Of a stretch of DNA of 64,000 nt, positions 18,622-26,768 are shown one piece after another; position 1 is the stretch's first letter; each line of letters opens with the position of its first letter. The stretch is from contig NZ_CP049616.1 of the NCBI RefSeq assembly GCF_011068285.1, positions 186,001 to 250,000 of the forward strand. The letters run 5' to 3'. The translations under genes were made by a program, and so were the position numbers. Source of the DNA: Flagellimonas oceani (GTDB lineage: Bacteria > Bacteroidota > Bacteroidia > Flavobacteriales > Flavobacteriaceae). The notes beneath the pieces are model-generated. The model made no database searches and was not told the origin of the DNA. It saw nothing but the letters and a program-made list of their open reading frames with translations.

Positions 18622-18816
18622 TTAGTTTTTATTTTTCAATTTTCTTCTCATTGATTCTCCTTTTATATCTATTCTGTAGGCTGTATGCACCAAACGATCG
18701 AGGATGGCATCGGCTAGTGTTCTCTCCCCGATGATGTCGTGCCATTTTGATACGGGCAATTGTGGACTATAATTCTGTGTTTTTATCTCAGAATAACCGT
18801 ACATGGTACCATTCAC
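18622..18816 (-). pseudogene. IstB remnant (IS21-family helper ATPase, C-terminal part)
   Basis: The visible peptide SPQLPVSKWHDIIGERTLAD, followed by AILDRLVHTAYRIDIKGESM and RRK, is the C-terminal signature of IstB, the AAA+ helper of IS21 transposition. About 190 N-terminal residues with the Walker motifs are missing and the first residues are out of frame. Orientation is minus, opposite to the IstA remnant at 26447. Confidence 0.8.
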
Positions 18817-18982
18817 ATTTTTTAGTAAAATAGGCTCTACCCATCATAAAATAAAGGGTTTGATAGAACTTGTAATCAGAAAACCTTTATAGGAAAAATA
18901 CTTTCAAAACAATCCTTTCTACTTATTTTATCATATAACTTCTTAATGAGAAGTGATTTAAACTTTTTTTGGATCGAAAGAT

Positions 18983-19490
18983 AGGGCTACGGACATTTGT
19001 GTCGCCAAACATAAATACCATAGCCCATGTACAAAGGATACCATAGAAATGGAGATAGTTCCGCACATACCTTTACCGAAAAGGGGTTTTGCCCCAACGG
19101 CTCCCTTGTACGAGATTGTCAATGCGATACTCTACAAGTTGAAGACGGGCGTGCAATGGGAGTACCTGCCCACGAGCTCGCTGTTCTCCCAAAAGGTCCT
19201 GAGTTGGCAATCGGTCTACCACCATTATCGCAAATGGTGCCGTTCAGGGACATTTCTGGATTGTTGGATCGGTATTTTAAAACGGTACAGGGACATGTTC
19301 GACCTCTCCAGTGTCGATCTTGACGGCAGCCACACTGCCATCAGGGGAGGCTAGGCCGTGGAATACCAAGGCCGCAAAAAGGGCAGGACCACCAATGCCC
19401 TCTTCCTTACCGATAGGCAGGGACTGCCCTTGGCCATCTCGGAACCGGTATCCGGTAACCACAATGACCTTTTTGACATCGAGGTACTGC
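18983..19490 (+). pseudogene. IS5-like transposase remnant, stop codon and 3' truncation
   Basis: A left end (GGGCTACGGACATTTGTGTC) at 18983 precedes a broken transposase gene. The coding frame from 19049 reads YEIVNAILYKLKTGVQWEYL, then the catalytic DLSSVDLDGSHT, and meets TAG at 19352. The same frame continues with EYQGRKKGRTTNALFLTDRQ and SEPVSGNHNDLFDIE, so an amber mutation split it. It ends abruptly near 19490 at the GH3 fragment; the last third and the right IS end are gone. Confidence 0.8.
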
Positions 19491-20460
19491 GTAGGCTCCA
19501 TAACCAAAATGGGCGTCATGCCCTCCTTCTTCGGGACCACCCCCAGGCCAGTGTTTCACCATCGCATTCACGCTTTGGTAGCCCCAACCGCCATCACCGG
19601 AAGATTGAAATCCATCCACATAGGCCCTGGCCATATCGGTGGCCAATTTAGGGTCCTCACCCATGGTACCATCAAAACGGGACCAACGGGGTTCCGTGGC
19701 CAAATCAATTTGGGAGGAGAGTGCCGTGGCAATGCACAAGGCACGATATTCCTTGGAAGCAATCTCCCCAAATTGCTTCATCAATCCAGGATCAAAACTG
19801 GCCGCAATGCCCAAGCTACTGGGCCACATGGAAATCTGTCCGCCCGATCCTGCATTGAATTCCGCATAGGAATCGCTGCCATGCCTTGGATACGAACTCG
19901 TGTTCACCGGAATGCCCATGCCGATACCTTCCACAAAGGCTTGCGCATTGTTGTTCCATTGCGCAGCAACTCCGGGAGATTCCACGCTGGTAATCAATAC
20001 ATGCCGTAAGTTGTCATACTTTAAAAAAACTTGTTGGGCATCGGAAAGGTCACTTGCCTTTGCCCCACTTTCCGCAAAAGGCTTTACATTGTAGGTCGCC
20101 GGACCAAAAAAACGGTTCCCACCTCCTGGAATGGATTGGTGGGCACTGTACAACATCAATCCGGCAATTCGCTCAATGCTCATCTTGGAAGCCAAGTCCT
20201 GGGCTCGTTCCTCAACGGGCAATCGCCAATCCTCATAGGAATCCAGTCCCATTTTGATTTAGATCCTTGAAGGCCAATTGATCTACTTCAAGGATGAGAA
20301 CCCCGGATTTAGAGCAATACCCTAAACTTTTCCCAACTTGTTGGTGTACAAGATTGAATTCTCCTTTATTCTCTTCGGTAAATTTTGGACCACTGCAGCC
20401 CGTCAAGAGTATAACTGAAACAGCAATGCTAAAATAGAATGGGCGCTTTTAGGATTTCAT
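19485..20460 (-). pseudogene. GH3 beta-glucosidase-like lipoprotein, broken gene
   Basis: N-terminal part of a glycoside hydrolase family 3 enzyme. Reading from ATG at 20460: codon 4 is TAA, then the frame continues as a lipoprotein signal (SIAVSVILLTGC). Near 20245 a one-base shift moves the reading into SYEDWRLPVEERAQDLASKM. The conserved NAMVKHWPGGGPEEGGHDAH follows, and the gene ends near 19490 where IS5 sequence takes over. The nucleophile Asp region and the second domain are lost. Three lesions make it non-functional; it was likely a secreted glycosidase of this locus. Confidence 0.85.
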
Positions 20461-20535
20461 ATTGGTGTATTTTGTGTTCAAAGACTGTTTTTTGGCTTTC
20501 CGTTTTTAGGATTTTTGGGAGGAATCATATAGATG

Positions 20536-21645
20536 CTATTTGTTTCTGGGCATTTTTACCGGCATTACTGTCCTAAACCCTAAATGCTCCATTCCCGAAT
20601 CAGGACTGGTGGCCATACGGGCACTTATCCGGTAGCTGGCACAATAGGAGGCACTGCATAGGAAAGACCCGCCCTTGATCACTTTTTCCTTGGCATATGG
20701 GTTCGAGGGATTATAGGCCTCAAAAGCCCCTTTAGGGTTTTGGGTAACCTCGTTTTTGTCCGCAAGTTCCTTATAATAATTCGTGTTGTACCAGTCGCTA
20801 GTCCATTCCCAGACATTTCCGGCCATATCGTAAAGGCCAAAGTCGTTCTTGGGATAGCTCATCACGGGGGCCCTACGCTCAAATCCATCCTCTTTGGTAT
20901 TGTTCAACGGAAATTCCCCTTCCCACGAATTGGCATGGGAACTCAACTGCGAGACATCGCTTCCCCAAAAGAACAGCTCGTCCTTTTTGCCTGCCCGTGC
21001 GGCATATTCCCACTCGGCCTCGGTGGGTAATCTCCTTCCCGCCCACTTACAATAGGCCAGGGCATCCTCAAGGGCAATGTGCACCACAGGCTCATTTTCC
21101 TTGTCCTTAATAGTGCTTTCCGGCCCGTTGGGATGTTTCCAATTGGCACCTATCTTCCATTCCCACCATTGCGAATAATCATATAGGTTAGTCACACTGG
21201 ATTTGGTTTTTTTGAACACAAGGGACCCTGGCTGCAAAATGGAGTCATGGGGTTTGGGAGTGCCCTCTGGCAATTGTTTCTTCATTTCCTCCCAATCAAT
21301 TTCCCGTTCTGCGACAGTTACGTAACCGGTCTCATCCACAAATTTGACGAACTGTTCATTGGTGACCTCATGGATGTCCATAAAAAAACCGTCAACGTGC
21401 ACCTGGTGCGCCGGCTTTTCATGCATCATGGCCATTTTGTCCTTAGCGACGGCACCCTCCATAAATTCTCCACCTGGTATCCAAACCATACCTTCTGGTG
21501 CTTCGGTCGGTGAATCTGTTAATTTTGGAGGCCCCTCTATTTCTGTTATGCCAATGGATTCATTTGCTCCATCTGTTTTGGTCCTGCACCCTATCAGGAA
21601 GACAAACAGGATAATAAAAAGTGCCGATTTATGCTTTAATACCAT
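20536..21645 (-). CDS. Lipoprotein formylglycine-generating enzyme (SUMF1 family)
   Basis: Sulfatase-maturing enzyme of 369 aa that would convert the Cys of CxPSR motifs to formylglycine. The signal sequence ends at lipobox Cys20 (VFLIGC). The FGE-sulfatase domain runs from WIPGGEFMEGA to the end, with RRLPTEAEWEYAARAG, YDMAGNVWEWTSDWY and the active-site segment KGGSFLCSASYCASYRISAR. The two redox cysteines are present (330 and 335) with the same four-residue spacing as in human FGE, which many paralogues lack, so catalysis is likely. Export as a lipoprotein implies modification outside the cytoplasm. It is the last of three minus-strand genes after two sulfatases. Confidence 0.88.
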   Translation of the reverse strand: MVLKHKSALFIILFVFLIGCRTKTDGANESIGITEIEGPPKLTDSPTEAPEGMVWIPGGEFMEGAVAKDKMAMMHEKPAHQVHVDGFFMDIHEVTNEQFVKFVDETGYVTVAEREIDWEEMKKQLPEGTPKPHDSILQPGSLVFKKTKSSVTNLYDYSQWWEWKIGANWKHPNGPESTIKDKENEPVVHIALEDALAYCKWAGRRLPTEAEWEYAARAGKKDELFFWGSDVSQLSSHANSWEGEFPLNNTKEDGFERRAPVMSYPKNDFGLYDMAGNVWEWTSDWYNTNYYKELADKNEVTQNPKGAFEAYNPSNPYAKEKVIKGGSFLCSASYCASYRISARMATSPDSGMEHLGFRTVMPVKMPRNK

Positions 21646-21699
21646 TGTTCTTGGTTCTATGAAGATGTTTTGACCTGGACTATATGGTTAATTTCGTGT

Positions 21700-23343
21700 T
21701 TATAAATATTCTTGGTACAACCTTTTTCTTTTTTCGGGGGAAAGTTTCCAATATTCAACCAATGGGTTGGCTTTGACCTTTTCATAATATTCCTCAATGA
21801 ATTGCCGGTTTTGGGCATCGTTGTCCCCGTATTTCACCCTTAATTGTTCAAGTTCCTTGTGAAGCTCTTTTTGGATGCTTGCATAGGATAGATCTCCATA
21901 TACATTGTTCAGTTCATTAGGATCCTTTTGGAAGTCGTATAATTCCCATTTATCCAAATCATAGTAGAAATGGATCAACATGTATCTATCGGTGGTAATT
22001 CCGTAATGCCTTCTTACATCGTGCTCGGAAGGATGTTCGTAGTAGTGGTAGTAATGGGCTTTTCTCCAATCCTTAGGTGTGTTTCCCTCTAAAATGGGCA
22101 GCATGCTTTTCCCTTGCATGTCCGCTGAAATTTCGGTTTGTGCGATATCCAAAAAGGTTTCGGCAAAATCCAGATTGGAAACCAGGTCCTTATTGGTCGT
22201 TCCTGGGCTGACCTTACCGGGCAACTTTACCAGTAATGGAGTTTGCAAAGATTCCTTATACATCCATCTTTTATCAAACCAGCCGTGTTCCCCCAAATAG
22301 AATCCTTGGTCGGAGGTATAAATAACAATAGTGTTCTCATCGAGCCCAGCTTCCTTTAAATAATCCAATACTTGGCCAACCCCTTTGTCCACGCCGGCAA
22401 TACAGGCCAAATAATCCCGCATGTAACGTTGATACTTAAAACGGGTCAGATTGTCTCCCTTAAGATTAGCTTTCTTGACCTTTTCGTTGATAGGCCCATA
22501 GATAGAATCCCATTTTTTCTGTTGTTCCTCTGTAAAACCAGCTTGGGGTTGGTCCGTTATTTTAATATCCTGTGCCATTTTCATGGCTTCGGAAATGGAC
22601 ATATAGTTCATGGCGGCTACCTCCCTGTTTCCTGAGTAATCATCGAACAAAGTCTTTGGTTCTGGAATCTCTACATTTTCATACATGCCCAACTCATTTG
22701 GTCCCGGCTGCCATGGTCTGTGTGAGGATTTGTGTCCCAAAAACAGCATAAAGGGCTGGTCATCGGATTTGATGGCGTCAATCCATTTGATGGCTTTCTC
22801 CGTAATGATTTCCGTAGTGTATCCTTCCAATTGATATTGTCCCTCATTATTGATGAAAAGGGGATTGTAATAGGATCCCTGACCTGGTAGAATGTCGATA
22901 TAATCGAATCCTTTGGTCGGTTTATCGCCCAGATGTAGTTTACCGAGCACCCCGGTTTTGTATCCCGCCTGTTGGAGCAATTCACCAAAGGTTTGTTGGT
23001 CAAAGTCGAATTTGGTACCGAACCTATTGTCGATAAATCCATTTTTATGACTGTACTTGCCCGTGAGTATGGTAGCCCTTGATGGCCCACAAATAGAATT
23101 GGCAACCAGACAATTCTCAAAGAGCATGCCTTCCTTGGCAATCCGATCAATATTGGGAGTTGGTGCTACTTGGGCCAATCTACCGCCATAGGCACTGATG
23201 GCCTGATAGGCATGGTCATCACTGATAATGAAGACAATATTGGGCCTTTTTTGGTTTTCATCTTTTTGTTGGGCCTGTATTTTGGTAATGCTGAACGACC
23301 ACAACATTACGAATACCAGTATGATTTGAAAAGGATTCTTCAT
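21700..23343 (-). CDS. Secreted S1-family sulfatase (GlcNAc-6-sulfatase-like)
   Basis: Formylglycine sulfatase of 547 aa with a signal peptide ending near residue 24. Motifs: IISDDHAYQ metal ligands near residue 42, NSICGPSRATILTGKYSHKN with the modified Cys85, and TSDQGFYLGEHGW near residue 345. The CGPSR variant and the following KYSHKNGF resemble S1_11 enzymes, some of which act on GlcNAc-6-sulfate; the subfamily is my guess. It lies between a second sulfatase (6 bp upstream) and the formylglycine enzyme (54 bp downstream), one transcription unit. Confidence 0.93.
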   Translation of the reverse strand: MKNPFQIILVFVMLWSFSITKIQAQQKDENQKRPNIVFIISDDHAYQAISAYGGRLAQVAPTPNIDRIAKEGMLFENCLVANSICGPSRATILTGKYSHKNGFIDNRFGTKFDFDQQTFGELLQQAGYKTGVLGKLHLGDKPTKGFDYIDILPGQGSYYNPLFINNEGQYQLEGYTTEIITEKAIKWIDAIKSDDQPFMLFLGHKSSHRPWQPGPNELGMYENVEIPEPKTLFDDYSGNREVAAMNYMSISEAMKMAQDIKITDQPQAGFTEEQQKKWDSIYGPINEKVKKANLKGDNLTRFKYQRYMRDYLACIAGVDKGVGQVLDYLKEAGLDENTIVIYTSDQGFYLGEHGWFDKRWMYKESLQTPLLVKLPGKVSPGTTNKDLVSNLDFAETFLDIAQTEISADMQGKSMLPILEGNTPKDWRKAHYYHYYEHPSEHDVRRHYGITTDRYMLIHFYYDLDKWELYDFQKDPNELNNVYGDLSYASIQKELHKELEQLRVKYGDNDAQNRQFIEEYYEKVKANPLVEYWKLSPEKRKRLYQEYL

Positions 23344-23349
23344 GTTATT

Positions 23350-25110
23350 TTATTTAAACTTATAGATGATTTCTGTTGGCTTATATCCTATACGATGCGC
23401 ATTGACTTGAATGGTCTGCCCTTTTTTGAGTGATATGTTACCACCGGTGTAAACATTCCACGGCTTGGGCACGGTCACTGTTTTTTTGTTGTTATGTGGC
23501 ATTAGGTAGAAAAAGTCCCAAGTTTTTATGTCCCGTACCAAGGTGGAATCCGCTACATTGTCCTTGAATATTCGATAACCTATGGAGGCACCATCGGTGG
23601 CACATGAAAGTGTTACACCTTCCTTGCTTTTTTTTATGACTGGTTTTTCGGTCATAGGGGCATCATCCTTACCTTTCCACCACATGTTCCTGACCATTTC
23701 TTTTTCTGGAATTTTACCGGTGTCCCCAACAACTTCCAGCCAGTTAAAAAGTACTTCTTTCAACTCGTTTTTCTTGTCTTGGTATGCGGGGTCGTCTGCT
23801 AGATTGTGTACTTCGTCCGGATCTTTGGTGGTATAATAGAATTCTTCTTGCGGTTTTGGCGTATTGAACCAGTCCGAAAGGTATGGATTGGTAATCTTGC
23901 CTGCATCCCTCATATCAATGATTTCCTGCATGCTGACCATTTGTCTTCTGTAGGCCAAATCCTGGTATTTGGGCAATTCGGGATGAAAATTATAAACGTA
24001 CCTAAAGGTCCCATCGGTCACAGAGCGAACTCTATCATATTTATCCGCCATTCTATCCCTGCCGGCAAATACATATTGGTTCTTTTCACTTCCCGATTTT
24101 GGGCCCAAAAATGGCTTGCCCTGCAAGTAGTCTGGAATATCAGCCCTGGCAATGGATAACATACTGGGGGCGAAATCAACGGAACTGATCAAGTCATTGT
24201 TCACGGTACCGGCCATTTCAGATCCTGGATGTTTCACAACAAATGGGATATGGGTGCCTCTCTCCAAGATTTCACGTTTCATCCAGGGCAAATTGCCTCC
24301 ATGATCACTATAAAAGATCACATAACTATCATCATAGACCCCATCTTTTTTTAGTTGTTGGATCAATTCTCCCACATCACTGTCCATTTGCTCAATCCGA
24401 GTATACAAGGCAGCCTTGTCGTGCCTCATTTGTTCCGTATTCTGGTAATAAAGGGGCAGCACCATTTTAGATGGATCGTAGTAGAGGGAATCTGGAGGAG
24501 AAATGATTTGGGACTCATGCGAAATGGCAAAGTTAAAGACACTGAAGAAAGGTTGCCCAGCCTTCCTGTTTTGGTAGGAGGCACCAATACTGCTTTCGTC
24601 CCAAACGGTCACGGGCTCCTCAAATTGATAATCTTCTTTTGCGTTGTTCGATGTGTAATACCCAACTTTTCTCAGATACTCGGGAAAAGCCTTGACTTTT
24701 GGTGGTAACACGGCCGAATAGCTGGGGACCCCTTCGGGCATCAATTTTGAGTTGTTATGAGTAGTTCTCATATGGGAAGTCCCGATGGAGATCTGGTTCA
24801 TTCCCGTAATGATAGAGGACCTACTTGGGGCACAGACCCCAGCAGTCGTATATACCCGCGTATACCTAACGCCATCCCTTGCCAGTGCGTCAATATTGGG
24901 AGTCCGCACAGTGGCATCCCCATAAACCCCGATATAGGGGGAAATATCTTCACAAACGATCCAAACAATATTAGATTTGGTCTGGGAAAATGTGTGCGCG
25001 GTGAAAATAAATATAAGAAGAATCGTAAATCGTTTGGTAATCGTTCTTAAAAATAATGTTACAGTATGCGAAAAAGAATCAAAAATCATGTTGTACAAGA
25101 TTGGCTTCAC
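23350..25110 (-). CDS. Secreted S1-family sulfatase with C-terminal chitobiase-like domain
   Basis: Sulfatase of 586 aa, collinear with the one at 1747-3483: both have NIVWIVCEDISP, GVCAPSRSSIITGM (modified Cys93 here), ALYTRIEQMD and REILERGTHIP, with many differences between, so an old duplication. The signal segment is RFTILLIFIFTAHTFSQ. A start at 25089 (second Met) or further in is possible because the first 20 residues are unusual. The C-terminal 90 residues repeat the GASIGYRI and AHRIGYKP module. First gene of the minus-strand operon; an IS481-like element lies 55 bp upstream and may have replaced its promoter. Confidence 0.92.
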   Translation of the reverse strand: MKPILYNMIFDSFSHTVTLFLRTITKRFTILLIFIFTAHTFSQTKSNIVWIVCEDISPYIGVYGDATVRTPNIDALARDGVRYTRVYTTAGVCAPSRSSIITGMNQISIGTSHMRTTHNNSKLMPEGVPSYSAVLPPKVKAFPEYLRKVGYYTSNNAKEDYQFEEPVTVWDESSIGASYQNRKAGQPFFSVFNFAISHESQIISPPDSLYYDPSKMVLPLYYQNTEQMRHDKAALYTRIEQMDSDVGELIQQLKKDGVYDDSYVIFYSDHGGNLPWMKREILERGTHIPFVVKHPGSEMAGTVNNDLISSVDFAPSMLSIARADIPDYLQGKPFLGPKSGSEKNQYVFAGRDRMADKYDRVRSVTDGTFRYVYNFHPELPKYQDLAYRRQMVSMQEIIDMRDAGKITNPYLSDWFNTPKPQEEFYYTTKDPDEVHNLADDPAYQDKKNELKEVLFNWLEVVGDTGKIPEKEMVRNMWWKGKDDAPMTEKPVIKKSKEGVTLSCATDGASIGYRIFKDNVADSTLVRDIKTWDFFYLMPHNNKKTVTVPKPWNVYTGGNISLKKGQTIQVNAHRIGYKPTEIIYKFK

Positions 25111-25165
25111 TAATTAGAGCGATCCATTTTCCTTTTATAGACAAGATTTTGATTTTTTTTTCTAG

Positions 25166-26134
25166 TGTGCTACTTCAGCTAAAATGGCAATAAACTCTCA
25201 TTCTTTTAAGTGAAACATTAAAATCTCATAGGGTGTCTTTCCCTTAAATGCACCTTGTGTTCTATAAAGTTATAAAAGTCTTCCCATTGTTTTATTTTCT
25301 TGTTCAAATCAACATCATCAGAATAATCTAGTAGTTGATAAAACTCTTTCTTGTCCGTGAGGTGTGATCGTTCCACCTTTCCGTGAGCTGTGGTCTTCCT
25401 GGCTCTATGTAACGGTGCTCCATGCCAAGGTCCTTCACGTGCCAATTGAACCTAGATTGGAACTCATGTCAATTGTCTGTCTGGACTGCATGGATTCGGA
25501 AAGGGAACTTATTGGCAACATAATCCATAAAGTCAATGGAACTTGACTGGTTGTGACTTTCATATACTTTCAATGCCCTGATACGCGTGTAATCATCAAT
25601 GGCCGTGTACTGATATCGTTTTATCTTTTTTCCTTCGTTGGTGTGGAAAATCAAGAATTTAACATCCACTTGGACATGGTGTCCCGGAGTTTCCTTGGCG
25701 TAACGTTTAGGTCCCATCGCTTTTCTGGTAACTGCTCGTTTGAGCGGTTTGATACCGTTTCTTTTAAGGGTCCTATAAACACTTGATTCAGAAATATTGA
25801 TGTCATGGTATCTTTCCAAGTACCATTTGATACGCCATGCGCCAAGTTTGTATTTCCTTCTAAGGTCCAATATCAGATCAACCGTTTTTTGATTGATTCT
25901 ATTGGGGTAGGTATCCGCTTCCCTTTTTTTCCTTAAAAGACCCTCTGTCCCATACTAATCATACTTTCTTTTCCAGCTAAAGAAAGTGCTCCTGCTCACA
26001 TTGAACATCTCACAGGTTTCCTTGACCTTTCCATAATCTATTGCAAAGTCCAATACCCTCAGTTTGAACTTCCATCTCAAAAGTGTCTCTTTAAATATTA
26101 TCAAAATAGTACACTTTTAGTTGACGTAGTCACA
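25166..26134 (-). mobile_element. Decayed IS481-like insertion sequence
   Basis: Inverted ends TGTGCTACTTCAGCTAAAAT (from 25166) and, read from 26134 on the minus strand, TGTGACTACGTCAACTAAAA. The transposase is on the minus strand in pieces: an N-terminal helix-turn-helix part (about 25900-26090), the rve core at 25469-25870 (VQVDVKFLIF, YTAIDDYTRIRALKVYES, then AVQTDN and a stop) and a C-terminal part at 25218-25445 (GKVERSHLTDKKEFYQLLDY). Stops and frameshifts separate them. Family call from the rve layout; IS3 relatives cannot be excluded. Confidence 0.75.
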
Positions 26135-26359
26135 TACATGAACAAGTAACAGGGAGCCTTCAGGAGGTCCTACATTCTACATAAATAATATACAACCTAA
26201 AGTCTCACTTAAAGGGGAGGGATTTTCCCTGGATAAATATAATAAAATCGAGCACTTATGTATATTAGTTAATACTTAATCTGACAATCTCAATATATTA
26301 GTTTAACCCTTGAATTAGTGGAAACGCCAGACATAGTATATCATCTTCGTCGGGTCAAA

Positions 26360-26640
26360 GTGAGTGTAGCTGGCCAGTGAAAGTGAGCCACTTTTGATTT
26401 GTGCTGTTTGTAAAGTCCCAAAGGTCTTTTTTTGCCAAAGAGGACCATGGCGAACAAGCAGGTAGACGTGCAAAAATAAATAGATATTCAAATTCTACAC
26501 CTGGGGTGTGAGCAAGCGGCGGATAAGCCAGAAGTTAGGCATCTTCCGAACACGGTGGACAAGCACATCGATTTCTCTAAGCTTTACCGCTTGACGACAT
26601 ATGAGGTGGAGAATATTTATACTCCTTGATGGGCTAAAAT
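26360..26640 (+). mobile_element. IS21-family left end with decayed istA start
   Basis: A terminal-type region with repeated AAAGTGAG (near 26360 and 26380) leads to ATG at 26447. The peptide MANKQVDVQK, a stop, then NTVDKHIDFSKLYRLTTYEV is the N-terminus of an IstA transposase, but with several frameshifts and no remainder. Plus orientation, opposite to the istB remnant at 18622. Between 26134 and 26360 I see nothing recognisable. Confidence 0.7.
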
Positions 26641-26699
26641 CAAGCTCTTCTGATATGAAATGACTTATTTAAAATGATTTCAATATCTTTCTTTAAAAA

Positions 26700-26728
26700 G
26701 TTCGAATTCTGTCCTGCCGAGGTCACCA
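26700..26728 (+). repeat. tRNA 3'-end-like fragment, candidate attachment site
   Basis: CCTGC (T-stem half, 26713-26717), CGAGGTC (7-base acceptor half, 26718-26724), A73 and CCA (26726-26728) follow the exact layout of a tRNA 3' end. GTTCGAAT, a T-loop, stands 5 bases too far upstream; removing TCTGT (26708-26712) would give a perfect T-arm end. The rest of a tRNA is absent. A terminator begins 3 bases later. This is what an integrative element leaves at its far border. Confidence 0.55.
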
Positions 26729-26730
26729 TA

Positions 26731-26764
26731 AAAAAAGCACACTGGGACAGCGTGCTTTTTTATT
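26731..26764. terminator. Rho-independent terminator, usable from both strands
   Basis: AAAAAAGCAC and GTGCTTTTT arms enclose CT..AG with a single A/C mismatch. T-runs follow on both strands. On the minus strand it ends the hybrid kinase gene; on the plus strand it would follow the tRNA-like fragment. Confidence 0.85.
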
Positions 26765-26768
26765 TTAA

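Noticed and set aside
19311..20009. 232-codon open frame on the plus strand
   Set aside because: It is antisense to the GH3 pseudogene and partly overlaps the IS5 remnant in another frame; its Pro/Arg/His-rich translation has no domain.
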